Assembly: GCF_023101765.2 (NCBI RefSeq)
Contig: NC_064238.1
Location: forward strand, 3,532,001-3,596,000
DNA: 64,000 nt
Reading direction: 5' to 3'
Source of the DNA: Spodoptera frugiperda
Lineage: Eukaryota; Arthropoda; Insecta; Lepidoptera; Noctuidae
Both the position numbers and the translations under genes were made by a program. Positions 1 to 13,886 of the stretch are shown here, piece by piece. Position 1 is the stretch's first letter. Each line of letters begins with the position of its first letter. The notes below the pieces were generated by a model. It searched no databases, was not told where the DNA came from, and saw only the letters and a list, made by a program, of their open reading frames with translations.

Positions 1-3000
1 GTGAAATAGGAACCCGAAATGGTATTTTGTATCTCGATGGAGCTCAATTTGGTTATTAACATTTCCGAAATGGAACTCACTGAATATTTTGCATGTGGGT
101 AGCAACCCACATACAATGCAATAAAATGGAAGACCATTCGAATTCTAATAACGAGTATTTTTATAAAAGAAATAAGTAATATTTCTGTTATAGAAATACA
201 GTAATCATTGTTATTTAATTGAAAAATCGAGATAATGATCTTATATTCCTTCACAAAGTAACTCGTTCAATAAATAGTTCAGAGACAAAAAGTAACCGTA
301 GAAACGCAAAGGGAATGCGCACTCGTCCACAATTCCTAGAATTTTAATTAAGATGTATAAAACCGGATTCACAGAGGGAAAGCAATATAAAATAATGATC
401 GTAAAGCTTTTTATTTACTGGAAATTAATTGAATAGGACTCAGTTGACGTTAATGACTTTGCAACAGTGTTGATTGAACTGTTTAAAATACAGAAATAGT
501 CGATCTTTTTATTACATTCTGTGTGTTAAAGGCCGGCTTTTTAAAAATGTTCGTTATGTTGATGTCAAATAATATACCGCGATGTAGCGTACATATGATG
601 GTAAAAAACGAGTATAATTAAAAAACAATAAGGAATTCAGTATTTATTTTAAGTAATAAACTACATGAACAACACGAAAACTAAAATGATTAAAATTATA
701 AAACAACAAAAATTGTAGCGGTTTTCAGAAGCGTTCCGTTTACATCCTGAACAGTGTACATATATATATGATCTCCAAAAACCACACAAAAATCTATATA
801 TAATAACATTAAATTTTTTCGCACAAATTACTCAAAATATTTTGAATAATGATTCCGTACGTGATTTGTCACTGTTGGGTGTAAGACACAAATTTAAATT
901 AACGACAGATACTGGGAAAAAGTGGGTGTTCATCACTTTCGCTCACACCCTTCAACCTCCTTTGACAAATGAAGTGTTGGAGTAACGCGTCGTTTATCTT
1001 ACTCCCGAACTGAGATGGAAAAATATGCTATAAATATAGAAAAATACCGATGGATATACGTACAAACATATATGAATTGCTTTTTTCTATAACACTGTAA
1101 TATAACCTTAATAATTCTTTGAACTAGTTTGACCTAAACACACTAAACATGTCGCCTACTAACTGACGAAAGTGGTGGGTGTCTCCTACACCCACTTCTG
1201 CCTTTGTTGCGTTATTAGTTCCAAGTATTACTAGGCGAGCCTTGACTGTCTGTTACTACATACTATTTTTTTGACACTTTCCAACACGCAGTTTCAAAGG
1301 CCTACAGTTTTTTTCAATGAATGACTATGAAATTATAGCTATACACATTTTGCAGTTCTCTGTTTCGTAGTACTGACTGCAGAGAGACATAAACACTGGA
1401 ACAATACTGGCCATGTTTTCCAAAACACGACCAAAGCAGCGCCAAGAACGAGTACCACCGATAATTAAGCGCCATTCGTCATCGTAGCCGAACCCTCGAC
1501 AATCACGGATTGGTCGACTCACATATTGGCCTAATTGGTAACACGCCTGGACCTCGCTAACGCTGCCAGCAACCACACAGCAATCAATCAAATAGACATA
1601 ATGTATTCATTGATGACGTCATCGTGAAAGGAGAAAAATACGGAAGCAATAAAGAATATGTACCGGTAATGGTACCCGAGGGATCGCAAATCGTCACAGC
1701 GGTTTTGTTCTCGTCATATAACTTTTACTGCTCTTATATTTTTCTATTTATTGCTCTCTTTTGTTTGTTCTAAGGTTTATCTTCGCGGGCGATTTATGTG
1801 TGTTGTATGGCTTGGAGCGGTTACAGGTTAACAGCGGATTGTGACGTCACGTACTTACTTCAAATGTCTGAATTATCTCGGTGGCGTGCTCAGATACATA
1901 ATATATACTTCCGCGGTAAGAAATATAGGAAAGGAGAACTGCGAATTTATACACTATCGGCTTCTAACGGTTACCGCTTTTGTTGATTCGAAAACGAAAC
2001 GTTTTTGTATGCTTGTACTTCTCAATAATATTGTATGGCCACTAGGCAGTTTAGTTTACCTAAAAGGGGATGAAACTTGTAAATATAAAGGTCTTTACAC
2101 TAAAACGTTTTCGAGTTCATAAAACTGAGTAAAAGCAAATATGCGTATGTAAATGTGTACAACAGCGAAGCGTACCTAACGTTTAGGTTTTTTACGGTTT
2201 AACCAAATAGGGGGCGCTGTTAGGATAAGTTTTTTGTCCTTCCATCTGTTTGATTACATTTTTGCTCCCAAACCATGTGTTCTGTGACATCATACGATTT
2301 GTTTTCCACTGAACCTCAGTTACATTATGATCACGAAGCGACCCGGCCACACACAAACCATAATTACGTATCTAGGGAGTTTTAATTAATAAATGGCTCA
2401 ATTATTCCTGAATAACGATACACTCGCATTACGACTAAATTAATTACTAAATGTAATTAATTACTTGCATGCGCGAATAAGACAAAGCCGGCAAGTAACT
2501 ATATGACAGGAGATGTACGGGTACTATGAAAAACTAATTTAACTCCGCGGTAAAAAGTTTTGCGCGCTCTCCGGTGCCGGCTCTCGCTCCATTACGTTAT
2601 GAATGGCCCAAACAGCCTTCGTGTCTTATGTAACAAATTCTCTTGTTTGCCTATTCCCTTACTTTGGCTCAAGTTGCTTTGATTATTATTCCGACGAGAA
2701 TTTAACGGTTATATCTAAGGTTCACGAATATTTCATTAATTAATATTTACGTTATTAACTCTGCCTACTTGCCCGGGTAATTACTCCGCTCTCGTGTTCC
2801 CCTAGAACCAGTTTTTTATCCCTTTCAGCTAGTTTGTTTACAGAAAGTTGGTCCTGTAATACATTGTGTTTACGTGGTTTGCATCTATAGGGCCGGTAAC
2901 GCAGGTGAACGCAAGAAGTTTTATATTACAACATGCATTACTTTCAAATTAGGGTTTCCGCATGCAAACGGTAGCGAGCCATGAATTCGAAAGTAATTCC

Positions 3001-5672
3001 ATTATAAGTTTCAAGTTGAACATTTTCGAGTTGCAAATAATGTGGCAGCCTAAAATTTCCGCCTGATACTCTAATGTGATTGGAGTGAGCTCGACACTAA
3101 GCATATTAAAAACTTTTGAGTGGCGTAAACAACGTGTTGACGTAATGCTATCATGTACCTGCTCCGAACACGACAAGTATACAAGGCTTCGATACAAGTC
3201 AGAGCTTTAACAAATCACAACGTTTAAACATTGATATAGCTTTGAGTGTGTCATTTGTGTGAAGTTTAACACATCCAGAAACGCCAGTAAAGACCGTTAA
3301 CGGGCTGTAGTGCTCCGTTTCAACCCGTACTAAGCCCGAATGGATAGAAATACCGGCGATATTTGCCACCCAGGAGCTATGTAAAGAACGGCCGAATATT
3401 TTCGGAATGTCGGCACATTTTAGATGGAACAATTCTAGTGTACGCAAACATTTAGTTATGGTGTTGTATGGGTTCTGTATTTTCTAAAGGCAACCGTCAG
3501 TATTGCCTTTTTGAAATATGAAACCGTCGTCGCGGACTTTAACTCAAAGTTACACTTGTTTCCTTTCACTTGAAGTTTGTTATCGAATCGTAACAGTTAA
3601 CATGGGCTGGCTATCAAAGGGAAGTTGTAAATACATATGTACAAATGGAGACCGCACGACGTTCTGTAACTAGTCCGCCGGACTAGAATAATAATGAGAG
3701 CTCGAAAATCGTTAATAGGATTATGCTGGCAAATTGGATATTGAGCATAAGCCAGGCTAAGTTCGCGGTGGACAACAAGTATCCGTAATTAGCAGTAACT
3801 AAGGGGATCGGGCGTACGGTGCCTGATTAAAACTGGCTTAACTGGAGCAGTTGGTGGCCCCAGGCAGCGCTGCAAGGCTGACCCAAATCGTAACTACTTA
3901 TTAATGAAAACAACACCGCCCTCCTATTACACTCCTGTTTTAAAAGCAATAACAACCGAATCAAATGTACATTGCTAGATCGTTTACATTAATTAATTAT
4001 GTATTTAGAGCTACAGTTAACTTTCATGCGATCTTAATTGGAGGTCGTTTGTTCCTTCGCTATAATAAGGGATTTAGGTCAACGTGGCCTATTTAGAGTA
4101 CAGCCATAACGTACACTTAACATCTAAAAGTCTCGATTTTGTGAAGCTATATTCAGATTGCAACATATCGAAAAACGAGTGCAAACAGAAAATTTTTGCC
4201 CAACATTTCTCTGTATCAATCAGGATCGTACGTCAGCAGACGGCGATGCGTGCAATTTGTGGAACGATAACGAGCAACCTTGCAAAATAAAATCCTCGAC
4301 GCGACCGGGATTCACAGCACTCACCCTTTCTTCCACCCTCACACTGCAACGCGCTAATACAATTTACAGCGCAAAAATAAATTAAAAATCACTCAGTGGT
4401 GCCGTAAACAACCCTAAACCTGCCGATCAAGGGTATATTGTACTGAATAATTAAATAACCCACGCCTACTTCGGCTCAAACAGTGGATTATGGGGTCCTT
4501 ACAATTAAAAGTTTTGCTATTCAATTATCAATTACGGGTTAACAACGCTGGTCAACTCTGATTGGTCTTTCATATTAATCAATGTTACGTCATTGTGAGG
4601 CTCACTTGAAACAGCCTGCTTAGGAATACGCGTTATATAAATATGTGTATTGATTCACCAAAACAATGACTGAAACAGAAGACCGTAATTACATAGTTGT
4701 CTGGGACTACGATTACATTTGAATTTTAGATGGGGTTCGGATAATTGGTACCTATACTAACCACTTCTAAAATACTACAAAAGAAATATAAAACAAAACG
4801 AAATTAACTTGGTAAGTACTTATGTACAGAGGCCACATTTACAGAGTACGTTTCTAAATAGGTCAGACTACTTAAGGTAAATAATATCGACTAACATTTT
4901 GTTCTTATAGAAAATGTATTCATCAATTTTGAATAAAATAACCAGGCACACAGCGTCTCCTCCAATTAAGATTTGACCCTGAGGGTAAATAAATATGAAA
5001 TAATTATTCATTCTCTCAAGCACTAGAGATTTGAAAGCCCTTCTCATCCAATTAAGCCTTCCTGCGTTCTTTAATCAATCCCATTTAGGCGGTAAAGTCA
5101 TTGGAGTTTTAACGAGATCTGAGTTTGGCCGCGCACTGCCGATTTTCTGTTATACAATCAAAAGTTGGAATTTGCTCTCACTATAAAACAAAAAGTCGAA
5201 GTCGAATACAGTGGAAGTTTGTGTTGTTATGAAAATCAGGGAAATCTCGATAGCGACGCTGGCGTAATTACTTGTTACACTAATTTAGTTTGGCTTACTT
5301 TTATAATTGCATATTCGTATTATGTTCGTTGGGAGTATAAGCTAAGCTGCCTGCTTGGCGACTTGTCAGTTACTTAGGTACTACACATTTTGTTAAAGGA
5401 TGACAAGATTATGTACTAAATATAAAAAAGCGTAGTCTTGTAAGCTACTTTTTATTCTACAAAAGGGTAAGCAGAGTTGCAGGTATTAGATGTAATATTA
5501 GTATACTGTTGCTTTATGTCATTCTGGTCCGTATTTTTTGGATCTCTTTTCGTGTCTCTAACGGTGTCGACTAAGAAATGGGTGTCCATACACACATCCC
5601 TCTAAACTAGGGAACCAGGTACAACCTAGATTTTGTTTATTTTTTTACTTTACCGCCGTACTTAGAGTAGTT
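1..5672. other. Noncoding stretch, no recognisable gene
   Basis: AT-rich single-copy-looking DNA. Short ORFs occur (for example an 88-codon one at 1325-1591 on the minus strand and two adjacent 82-codon ones between 2949 and 3447, also minus), but none has a recognisable domain or convincing splice sites. There is a small hairpin at 1175-1195 (GTGGGTGT/ACACCCAC) and perfect TGACGTCA sites at 1614 and 1842. If the TMTC exon to the right belongs to a gene reading leftward, this stretch should be its downstream intron. I looked on the minus strand for the conserved HP.HTE..A..VGRAD block and did not find it. Confidence 0.5.
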
Positions 5673-5742
5673 TAACCCAGTGCTTAGCAATTGTTTTCCG
5701 AACGTTAGTAAGGAATAGTTTAAGTAATCATTGAATGTCAAC
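5673..5742 (+). repeat. Dispersed repeat 'CCCAGTGCTTAGCAATTG' copy 1
   Basis: The segment from AACCCAGTGCTTAGCAATTG through AAGGAATAGTTTAAGTAATC recurs at 21273-21360 and, more diverged, at 56320-56412. A partial and rearranged relative lies at 24309-24371. It abuts the next repeat directly, so the two may be parts of one nested insertion. I do not know a family name. Confidence 0.6.
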
Positions 5743-5918
5743 GACACAACGCTTGCGTTGTGTTTTGTTGTTCCCAATCTTCCCAATCCCCAATTCCCCA
5801 ACAATCCTTAAATTCCTTACCCCAAAAGGCCGGCAACGCACTTGTAACGCCTCTGGTGTTACATGGGTGGCGCAGATTGCTTACCATCAGGTGATACGTC
5901 ATCGCGTTCCATAAAAAA
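5743..5918 (+). repeat. SINE/LINE-tail repeat, family C (5'-truncated)
   Basis: It starts with ACAACGCTTGCGTTGTGT and ends with the typical GGCAACGCACTTGTAACGCC...GATTGCTTACCATCAGGTGA tail and a short A run. Fuller copies lie at 12404-12706, 28649-28916 and 42013-42286, and a tail-only copy at 62251-62381. I recognise this as a very common interspersed repeat of noctuid moths. The A-rich 3' end indicates retroposition. This copy ends about 43 bp from the TMTC exon, inside its downstream intron. Confidence 0.75.
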
Positions 5919-5960
5919 GTTAGTATCACAAAATAAAGTAGTAAATAAATGAAACAATAC

Positions 5961-6097
5961 CTGTAATATAGTAGTGAGACGAGGGCATGTAGCAGCAGGT
6001 TGACGAGGTGGTAGCCTGCCGGCTGCAGGCCGTGGATGGCGTAGTTCCATCGGAAGGTCAGCACCGTCAGTGGACGGTACGATTTGTGAGACTGTTC
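5961..6097 (-). CDS. Internal exon of a TMTC-family protein (transmembrane and TPR O-mannosyltransferase)
   Basis: Read on the minus strand, the exon is preceded by a good acceptor (TCTTTATTTCCAG) and followed by a donor (ACAG|GTATTG). It is 137 bp: 45 complete codons plus two bases. The peptide begins EQSHKSYRPLTVLTFRWNYA, continues IHGLQPAGYHLVNLLLHALV and ends SLLYY. HKSYRPLTVLTFR and GYHLVNLLLHA are hallmark blocks of the TMTC1-4 family. They lie at the end of the first luminal loop and the start of the next membrane helix, upstream of the DUF1736 region and the TPR repeats. TMTC proteins are ER membrane enzymes that O-mannosylate cadherin-type domains. The exon is GC-rich with strong codon bias, unlike its surroundings. 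I cannot tell which of the insect paralogues it is. The preceding exon (DD...DFWGT) and the following one were not found in the window, so the gene must have long introns, be incomplete here, or be a fragment. Confidence 0.9.
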
Positions 6098-9000
6098 CTG
6101 GAAATAAAGAGAAATGTTCAGTTAGAAATTTTACTTCATTGAACACGGGTAAAATTGTGTTTTAAGATTACTAAGGTGGGGTTATTATTTATTTGATTTG
6201 CATGTTTTTATTAATTTGGAATTAAATCTCTAATTAATCCAACCGATCACGAGTTTCTATCTACGCAAAAATATTTCGTTGATTTATTCAGTCAGTAATT
6301 CGTCAACCAATATTTTTTTAAGAATGCAAAATTATTTTTCGCATATCAATAAATAAATAATTATTTTTGCTTATTCAAAATTACAACATGTTGTTTTTTT
6401 AATACGAAATTACGAAGGACAATGAAAAGAAAAGAAAAAGAAATACAAAGATAAGAAAGTATTATTTAAAAATGGAACAACATCGCAGACTGTCTAATTA
6501 ATTCTTCGCAATGTTTTTTAATTACCTGCATTGCCAGTATTGTTTTTAAAGGTTAGAACAAAAAACAAAGCTTTGATTTCAAAATAAAAGCGGGGGAGGA
6601 AAATTCAAAGTGTTTTATTATTGTAGAAATATAGCAGCAAAAATATAGCATTAAATATCATGAGTAAGGATTAACTTTCAAAACACATGTAACCTTTTTA
6701 CTCCGCCAACGACTAAAAAAATGTCAACGACAAGAAAAAAATAGCACACATTCTAATTTTAAAAACCGAGCCTCACGTTCAACACGACGCTTGAAAAATA
6801 GATTAAGTTGAAGAAGTAAAACATGTTTTACTTTACAAAGTACAGCTGAAACTCTGACTTTCATATATCCAGGCTAAACAAAGTACTCTCGCTGAACTTT
6901 TAGCAAGTTACTGAGAACCTACAAGTTTCGCATACCTAAGTATTACTTATCAAAGATATATGTGACTCGGTGGGATTTCAGCTCACTTATGTGTTTGGTC
7001 TGTATGTCATAAGGTTTATTTCATTTCAGCCATCTTTAAAAGTAGTAGGTAAGGTATGTATGTACTTGGCAGTGATGCGTGGGTAGTCTTTGTATCAATG
7101 AGCTACAGCTAACCCTTGATTAAATTTAGATACACTACATACTTTTATCTTGATTGGAATCGGATCAGCGCATGGATCTCTTACTTCATATATACTAAGG
7201 AGTATATGTAGACAAAGTTACATATTTACAAATGAGTTCGTAATAACCTTGTTCTAAATAATGTAGGTAATTTATATAACATGATGTTGTCAGTTATTGT
7301 TATATGTATAAACCACACGATTAGAAGGCGCAACACCCACGCCGACGGTAACGCCTGCCCTAATGAACGCATTAGTTCTTATTAAAACAGCACGGTCACA
7401 GGATAGTTCGTGGATATAATAATAACAACATGAAAGTAGGCGTGCCTATATTTAGAACGCTTTTCGTTGACTTTTAATGTGAGAAATGTGACTTAGAGGT
7501 GAGTTTTTTACTACTGTGTGAATAAAACTTTGTATGTACAAAGAAACTATAGTTGATTAGATATTTGATAAATGATAACTAAAGCAATATATTTCACGTG
7601 AAAAATATATGAATAGAGCGAAAGTTCGCTACGCACGTAGGCATCACACGAGCTATTTGCCTAAATGATAAATAAATAAATCAGTTTTATAGAGCACGGA
7701 GTTGCACGCAGAAAAATGTGGCTGTCTCATAAACATGATTCATCGCCTAACAAAATTAGCAAGTGGAACGCAGGAATATGGGCCGCTTCTTCTTTAAATG
7801 AAATTCCATGTCAGGTGGTAGAGGTAGTGCCATAATGGGAGCACATTTATCACAAACAACAATATGGGTGTGCTAATAAATATCACTTGTCACAAGTCCC
7901 CCAATCCTATTAGAGGTCGCAGCATAGCTCCGTTCCTACATCGTCGGTTTTTGAAAAGTTTAATGACCGCCACAGTTTAACAACGGGAAACTTTGTCAGT
8001 TACCAAAATGAAAATTCAACTTCACAGAGTTATGCAGCCGTAAAATGTAATGGTATATTTTTATAGGATTACTTTAAAAACAATGATTTACAGTAACGTT
8101 TATGGTGTACATAACAATTTGGAGTGCTGATTACAAAGAAGACGCGGAAATCCGCAAACAAGGTTCGCGGGAAAACATTTGTACGTGGCTACTTATTACG
8201 AATAAGCTGCGAGTCCCAGATCCGTGCGCGTAAACTTTGGGATTGGACCGTTTGCTACAAATCCCCATGGATTATTGTCGTACGAAGTACTGTGATTGAA
8301 TGTGGGGGTTCTATTCGAGTCTGTATTATTGAGCGATAGGTGCGAGTGATATGAGTACGTACGTAATGTGATTGAATATTGTTGGATGAACACCACATGA
8401 CAATGCACACAATCTTATTTTTTTCTAAGGAAAATGTACCTATAAAACTAGGTAAGCTTCTTTTTCACCAGTACTTATTGATAGTACAATTTTTAAACGA
8501 CGAACTACCTTTGTTCTCTGTCTTCAAGTTATTTATTAGGTACGGAACCAAAATTAGTGACGTCAGCGAAAATTTATTGCAGGACACTGAGCACATTACA
8601 TTTTTCACTCAAACCATTCTGACCTAACTTTGACAATAAAATTAAGCACAATTATACCTACTTAATTATGTCAGACATTAAAAGTGTGCCCGGGGAATAA
8701 TTATGAAAGTGAATAAAGCATTTTCCTGTGTCAGAAAAAAAGCGTTGCAGAAATTTAAAAGAGCTTTCAGGGGATGTGTGTCAAAATTTTAAATGGCGTA
8801 CATCGCAGCTTCGCTCGCGTCACGCAGTGCTCTCAGCTCGTATAAAGCGGGGGAACAATTAAACGCTCGATTATCTGGCGTACAGCTTGCGGTCTGCGGC
8901 GTTCACTCATCAGTCACGGAAACAAATTGATGGGTTATGATAAATAATAGACACCTCGGGAACAGCGACCCCGCGGCGTCAGCTTTACCATCATATCATA

Positions 9001-11336
9001 CGTCACACGTGACAATTCGCAAACGCGCGAGGGGAGAATGTACAATCGAGCCAATTTTTTAGCATGTGTTAATGTGTATCGTTCCATTGTTCGTGTACAA
9101 ATAGCATTACAAAGATTTCTATGCTAGAGCGGAATCCATTTAGTATGGTTAGCGACACCAGATGTATGCAGCTGGACGTTCTAATATTAAAGAATGTATT
9201 CTCCAGCCCAAAACGAATTAATGTTAATGTTTCGTTTTTGTTCAATAGTCGCTTACTTTGTAACGAAAACACACGCTATAATTGATAATTAATGGCTTGC
9301 CGGCCAAATAAAACGTGTAAATAAGATAAGTAAACCTCTCCTACGTGCCGTGACCCGTAAATATTTTCTTTGTTTCTCAGTAAATACATTACTTTTACTA
9401 CGTGTTTACCAAACACTTCATAACTCGAACCAATCATAATAAAATCGAACAACCCAGCTTCTTTTTGTAATTAGCTCCTGTTTAATCCAAATCACTAACT
9501 GAAAATACACCACAAAACAGACGAAAATATAGAATGAGAAATTAAATCATTTAGGGAGCGCCCTCAGTGAAATGTAAACATTACATTCGCGACGGCATTC
9601 TGTAGTATTTGGCGTAAAGCGACAGGCAGATGGTGACAAATGCTTATATTTGTTCAAGAGATTAGTGTCTACCGCTGTCTGCGTGTAATAACAGCAGCTG
9701 AACGAAGGTGACAGAATCACTGGGCCTCGAATAAGGGTCGCCTTACATCGTCCCGCGCAAGGTCGCAAGCGATCAATTTCCAAACCATGTTTGCGTACGC
9801 GATACCTGATACTGTAAATTAATTTTGACTCCTGACCTTGTTGAAACTGTTAGTAGTTTGTTAATGTAATCGTTTATCAATATGCCGCTTCGTTACGAGC
9901 GCGTTTAGCTTGTCAGTTTACATAAGGCGTATGTTGTCTTATGTAACCTGTTTACTTGAAACGTATTCAATTCAAAGACGATAAGCGGGAGTATGTGGAA
10001 ATTTCGAGAGCCCAAAATAATGTTGTCGGCGACATTGATCGCATAGACCTTCCAGAAACGGTACAGTTTATGCAAAGTAAGTATACTGTTTCATTGCGGA
10101 GTCCGCATATACAATTTCCCCGGTAGCCGCCGGTAATGTGTAAATCGACTCTTACTGAGCCTCGAGGCGGCTGAATGTGAATTTGTTAGTTGTTTTCGTG
10201 TTCTATAAAAGCTTCAAATGTAATTCTTGTTGCGTGGGTAGACAATTTCAACAGTTTTGGTCGTGTACGAACGGATTGGAGGAGAAATGTTGGCATTTCT
10301 CATAGTTAATAAAGGTAAAACATTTTTTGTGATGAGGATTTATGTACCGACATTGTTATTAAAAGCCCCCACGTAAAATGAAATTACCTTCGTTCGTACA
10401 ATAACGGAAATAATTATAAAGAAACCTTTATCCAAAAACAAAAAATGCGAAATACTATTATTATGTGGGCTTGTGAATGTACGCCCCGAAGTAAGACATG
10501 TTCGTTAATTCTTTAAAAATGTAAAATGTACAGTACTATTTTTGCTTCGTTTTATTTTAATCACTTCTACGTATTCATTTCGTAGAAAACATGTGTACAT
10601 TTTTAAAATTCAAACCGAAATTATTGTGAAAAACATATTTGATACGATATGAATAATTATCATAATAATTATAGCTACGAAAAACATTTCGATGTTCGTT
10701 AGCGTTTATTATCTATGGGCAAAACATAATTATGTAAATGTATATTATAATAACAGGCAAGAAATAGTATTCAAATTCAAATTGTGTTATTTCAGTAAAA
10801 AATATAAAATTGCTCTGTTAATTATGTAAACTTAAACCGTCGAAAAAGTTATTCACTGGGAGTAGGTACATACAAAGAAGGCAGAAATGTGTTGTTTTTT
10901 TTTTGAGGGGAGTAAGATGTCTAAAGCATTGCCCACGCCCAAAGAGCTGGGGCGGAAAAATCGCCCAGAGCTAAAGGTTGCCTTTGCGTAATCCCTGGTT
11001 CTGAAGCACAGAGAAAAAAAGTAATTTAGTTCCCCGTAATATACAGAGATTGAGCCACGTATTACATTGTAACAATTACGAAGATATATATACTATAATC
11101 ATATTGTTTGTTTTCTTGTGTAGACATGTTACAAGTCGCGAGCTTGAACTTGAGTAATCATTTAGAGAATTTATTTATTCATTCATTTGATATTACTTGA
11201 CGTGTTTGTTTTAGGAAAGTATTCCTTATTGCTAGTCTAGAAGATATGACCTAGATTTTTCTAATTATTTCGTTAGCAACATCAACAATGTCTGAATATC
11301 TAACTAATAATTAATTTTAGTAAGAATTTGTAATCA
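6098..11336. other. Noncoding stretch, probably intron or intergenic
   Basis: No gene recognised. The sequence is AT-rich with a CpG-richer patch at about 8800-9040 that lacks coding character. A perfect TGACGTCA is at 8558. A T run followed by a G-rich segment at 10889-11020 resembles the start of the LINE-like family E, but the rest does not match, so I do not assign it. Small ORFs at 8124, 8379, 9069 and 9547 show no known motifs. Confidence 0.45.
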
Positions 11337-11556
11337 ACTGCCACGTTCATCAAGTGGTTGCAAGTACGACTGCCGTGCAAGTGGTCTCCGGTTTGATTCC
11401 CAGGTCGGGCAAAAGTCTTGCTGGGCAATACTTTGCAATACTTGGCAGAAAACTGCTCAGTAGTAGCACGGAGTCTGGAATTGTGCCCAGTATATGATGA
11501 TAGGCTCACCCTCTATTACATGGAAATTATAACACAACTTGTGAAAAGTGTATTAA
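11337..11556 (+). mobile_element. tRNA-derived SINE, family A
   Basis: The tRNA-like head carries a degenerate B box (GGTTTGATTCCCAGG) followed by TCGGGCAAAAGTCTTGCTGGGC. The body includes CTCAGTAGTAGCACGGAGTC, GTGCCCAGTATATG and CTATTACATGG...GTGAAAAGTG. The same order is seen at 35208-35445 and, truncated, at 21675-21757. It is decayed and lacks the terminal CCTTCGGGGATAAAAGGCG present in the 35-kb copy. Confidence 0.8.
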
Positions 11557-12403
11557 ACTTTTATTTTCACCTTTCAAAAATTATATTTTTCTATGCAATA
11601 AACTTGTATGACAAACACTTACTTCGAACAAAGTAAAACGGACGGTTTATTCGTCCCGTTGCTCCTATTTGTAACATCTTGTAATATACCTGTTAGTTGA
11701 ATCGTACCCTCACGTAACGATGTGTCAGTTTTCCTTCAATGTCGCTAGAGACATCAGGAAAATTGGACTTTTTTATTGATAACGCGGAAGGACTTCAAAA
11801 GGCTCTGCGTTGTCCTTTTAATATTGTGATCCTTCTTCACTTAAAGGTATTCGATATGTATTGAGCCTATTTTAATACTGTTTGTGACTTTAGTTAGTAG
11901 TGAGATTTACATTGTGATAGCATGAGACTCATTTAACTCAAGGCATCGTACTCAGCAGTAGTAATACCGGAATATAGAAAAATCCAATAATCAGAGACAC
12001 AGAATTGAATAGACACAGATGTATATATACCTATGTATATGTTAAACGCAGGTACTTAAATACAAGTAACATAATAATTTTATGTGGAATTTTCATCTGT
12101 TAAGAAACTGTAAATGTCAGGTAGGTGCTTAAATAAATAAAGGCACGTTATTCCATTTAACATTAGATTTTCTAAATAAATACAATTCGTACATAGTTTT
12201 TAATTTCGGGATAACATCAAAAGAATTCTTGGAATTCAAACAATTATTTCAATTCGAAAAATCTACGAATAGAGAAAATTTTCAAGTTCCAAGAAAAGCA
12301 ACATATGCTTTGATATTTCGTTTGTAAAAAGGTCATGATTTCATTTCAGTTGTACGCTTAAATATAATGAAAATTTTCATCAAAGCAAACATTAAATTGA
12401 GTA

Positions 12404-12706
12404 TGGGAGAGCCATGCTTCGGCACGATTGGGCAGGCTTGACCGGAGTGATACCACGGCCTTACAGAAAGCCGACGTGAAACAACGCTTGCGTTGTGTGA
12501 GTAAGGTTACCGGAGGCCCAATTATCCGCACCCCGATTCCGATCTTTCCAATCTGCGTTTCCCCAATTGCCCTTAATTTCCTAACTCCCAAAAGTCCGAC
12601 AACGCACTTGTAACGCCTCTGGTGTTTCAGGTGTCCATGGGCGGCGGCGATTGCTTACCATCAGTACATCCGTCTGCGCGTTTACCGGCTTGTACCACAA
12701 AAAATA
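12404..12706 (+). mobile_element. SINE-like retroposon, family C, near full length
   Basis: It contains the head GGGAGAGCCATGCTTCGGCA, the block GTGATACCACGGCCTTACAG, AACAACGCTTGCGTTGTGTG, a pyrimidine/CCCAAT-rich middle, and the tail from CGACAACGCACTTGTAACGC to GGCTTGTACCACAAAAAA. The A-rich end shows plus orientation. It is the most complete of five copies in the window and may represent the family length of about 300 bp. Confidence 0.8.
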
Positions 12707-13800
12707 AGAAACTGCTAGAAACATTTATAAACGAATCAGACCAAAATAACATAACAGATGTTTTCAACAAAATTATTACGAAATAAGTGGAAAATTAAAG
12801 GGCTGTTGCCTCAACAAACAGGAACGGGGGTCCTTAGAAAGTCGTGTATTGTTGAAATGTGACGCCTGGGGTTAATACAATGAAACTTTTTTCATTTCCA
12901 AAGAAAAAGCTGAACTCATAGAAACGAAAATAAGGGGACGCAATTAAAAACTGTTATTCTTTTAAATTTGTTGCTTCATACTCGTTGGATGGTGGAAGTT
13001 TTGTGCGTCAGCAAATTGCCTTGTATTTTTATGGTTAAGTTAAGAAACTCGTGTTTTTATTCTTTAGCGTTTGTAAGGAATTTATAAAGGATTTATTGTA
13101 GGAAACAAAAGCTCAACGTCATATACTAAAGGGATCAAGATTTCGAATTAAGTTGTTCCCAACTCAAAAAACATGGAAAAACTTCGTGTAGTTTGACAAA
13201 ATTTACTATTAATTCATTAAACAATGTAATGTTTATAAACTAAACTCGTATCACACAACAAAGATGTACAAAAAGTTAGCTCGATACATTTTTAAACAGC
13301 AATTTATCATTGTCTTCGACGACAAAATTAAGAAAGACATTAAAATATTTCTTTATGTTTAGGGATGAGAGGTTTTTCTTAGACAAGAATAAGTAATAAT
13401 TCACGTTATCCAAGATACTTTGATGGATGATCTCAATTAATTCAATTTACGTTTACTCAACGGATATTTACATAATTCTCGTGTAGGCTTTTATAGTGAT
13501 TACAATATTATGGCCGACAGGTAACTGAAAACGCTGTTTTTGTTTGTATTAAGAAGAAAACTTTATACTACACAGTTTTTAGTAGGAAGTTTTTAATGGA
13601 TTATTCATTATTGGGTTTATAGTTTATAATTTACAATATTTAAATTTAATTTTATTTACAAAAATATACAAACAAGAAGAAAAAGTCATCATGTGACAGA
13701 TAAAAAGGTTTCATAACTATTGATGTATTTCATCGCTGGCTGAATTAATTAAATAAAACTAGACAACAGCTTTATAAATAAAAAAAATTATAAGACAAAA

Positions 13801-13886
13801 ATATCTTTAATGGCATCTTCGTTTTTTCAGCATTACTGGCCAGTATGCTTTATTTGTTAGAACTGATATCGAACCTCCTTGCTTTG
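13801..13886 (+). repeat. Unnamed dispersed repeat G, copy 1
   Basis: The pattern TTTAATGGC...TTTTTT...TACTGGCCAGTATG...TATTTGTTAGA...GAACCTCCTTGCTTT recurs at 15329-15410 with the same order and spacing. The two copies lie about 1.5 kb apart in the same orientation. I cannot say whether it is a mobile element fragment or a local duplication. Confidence 0.5.
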
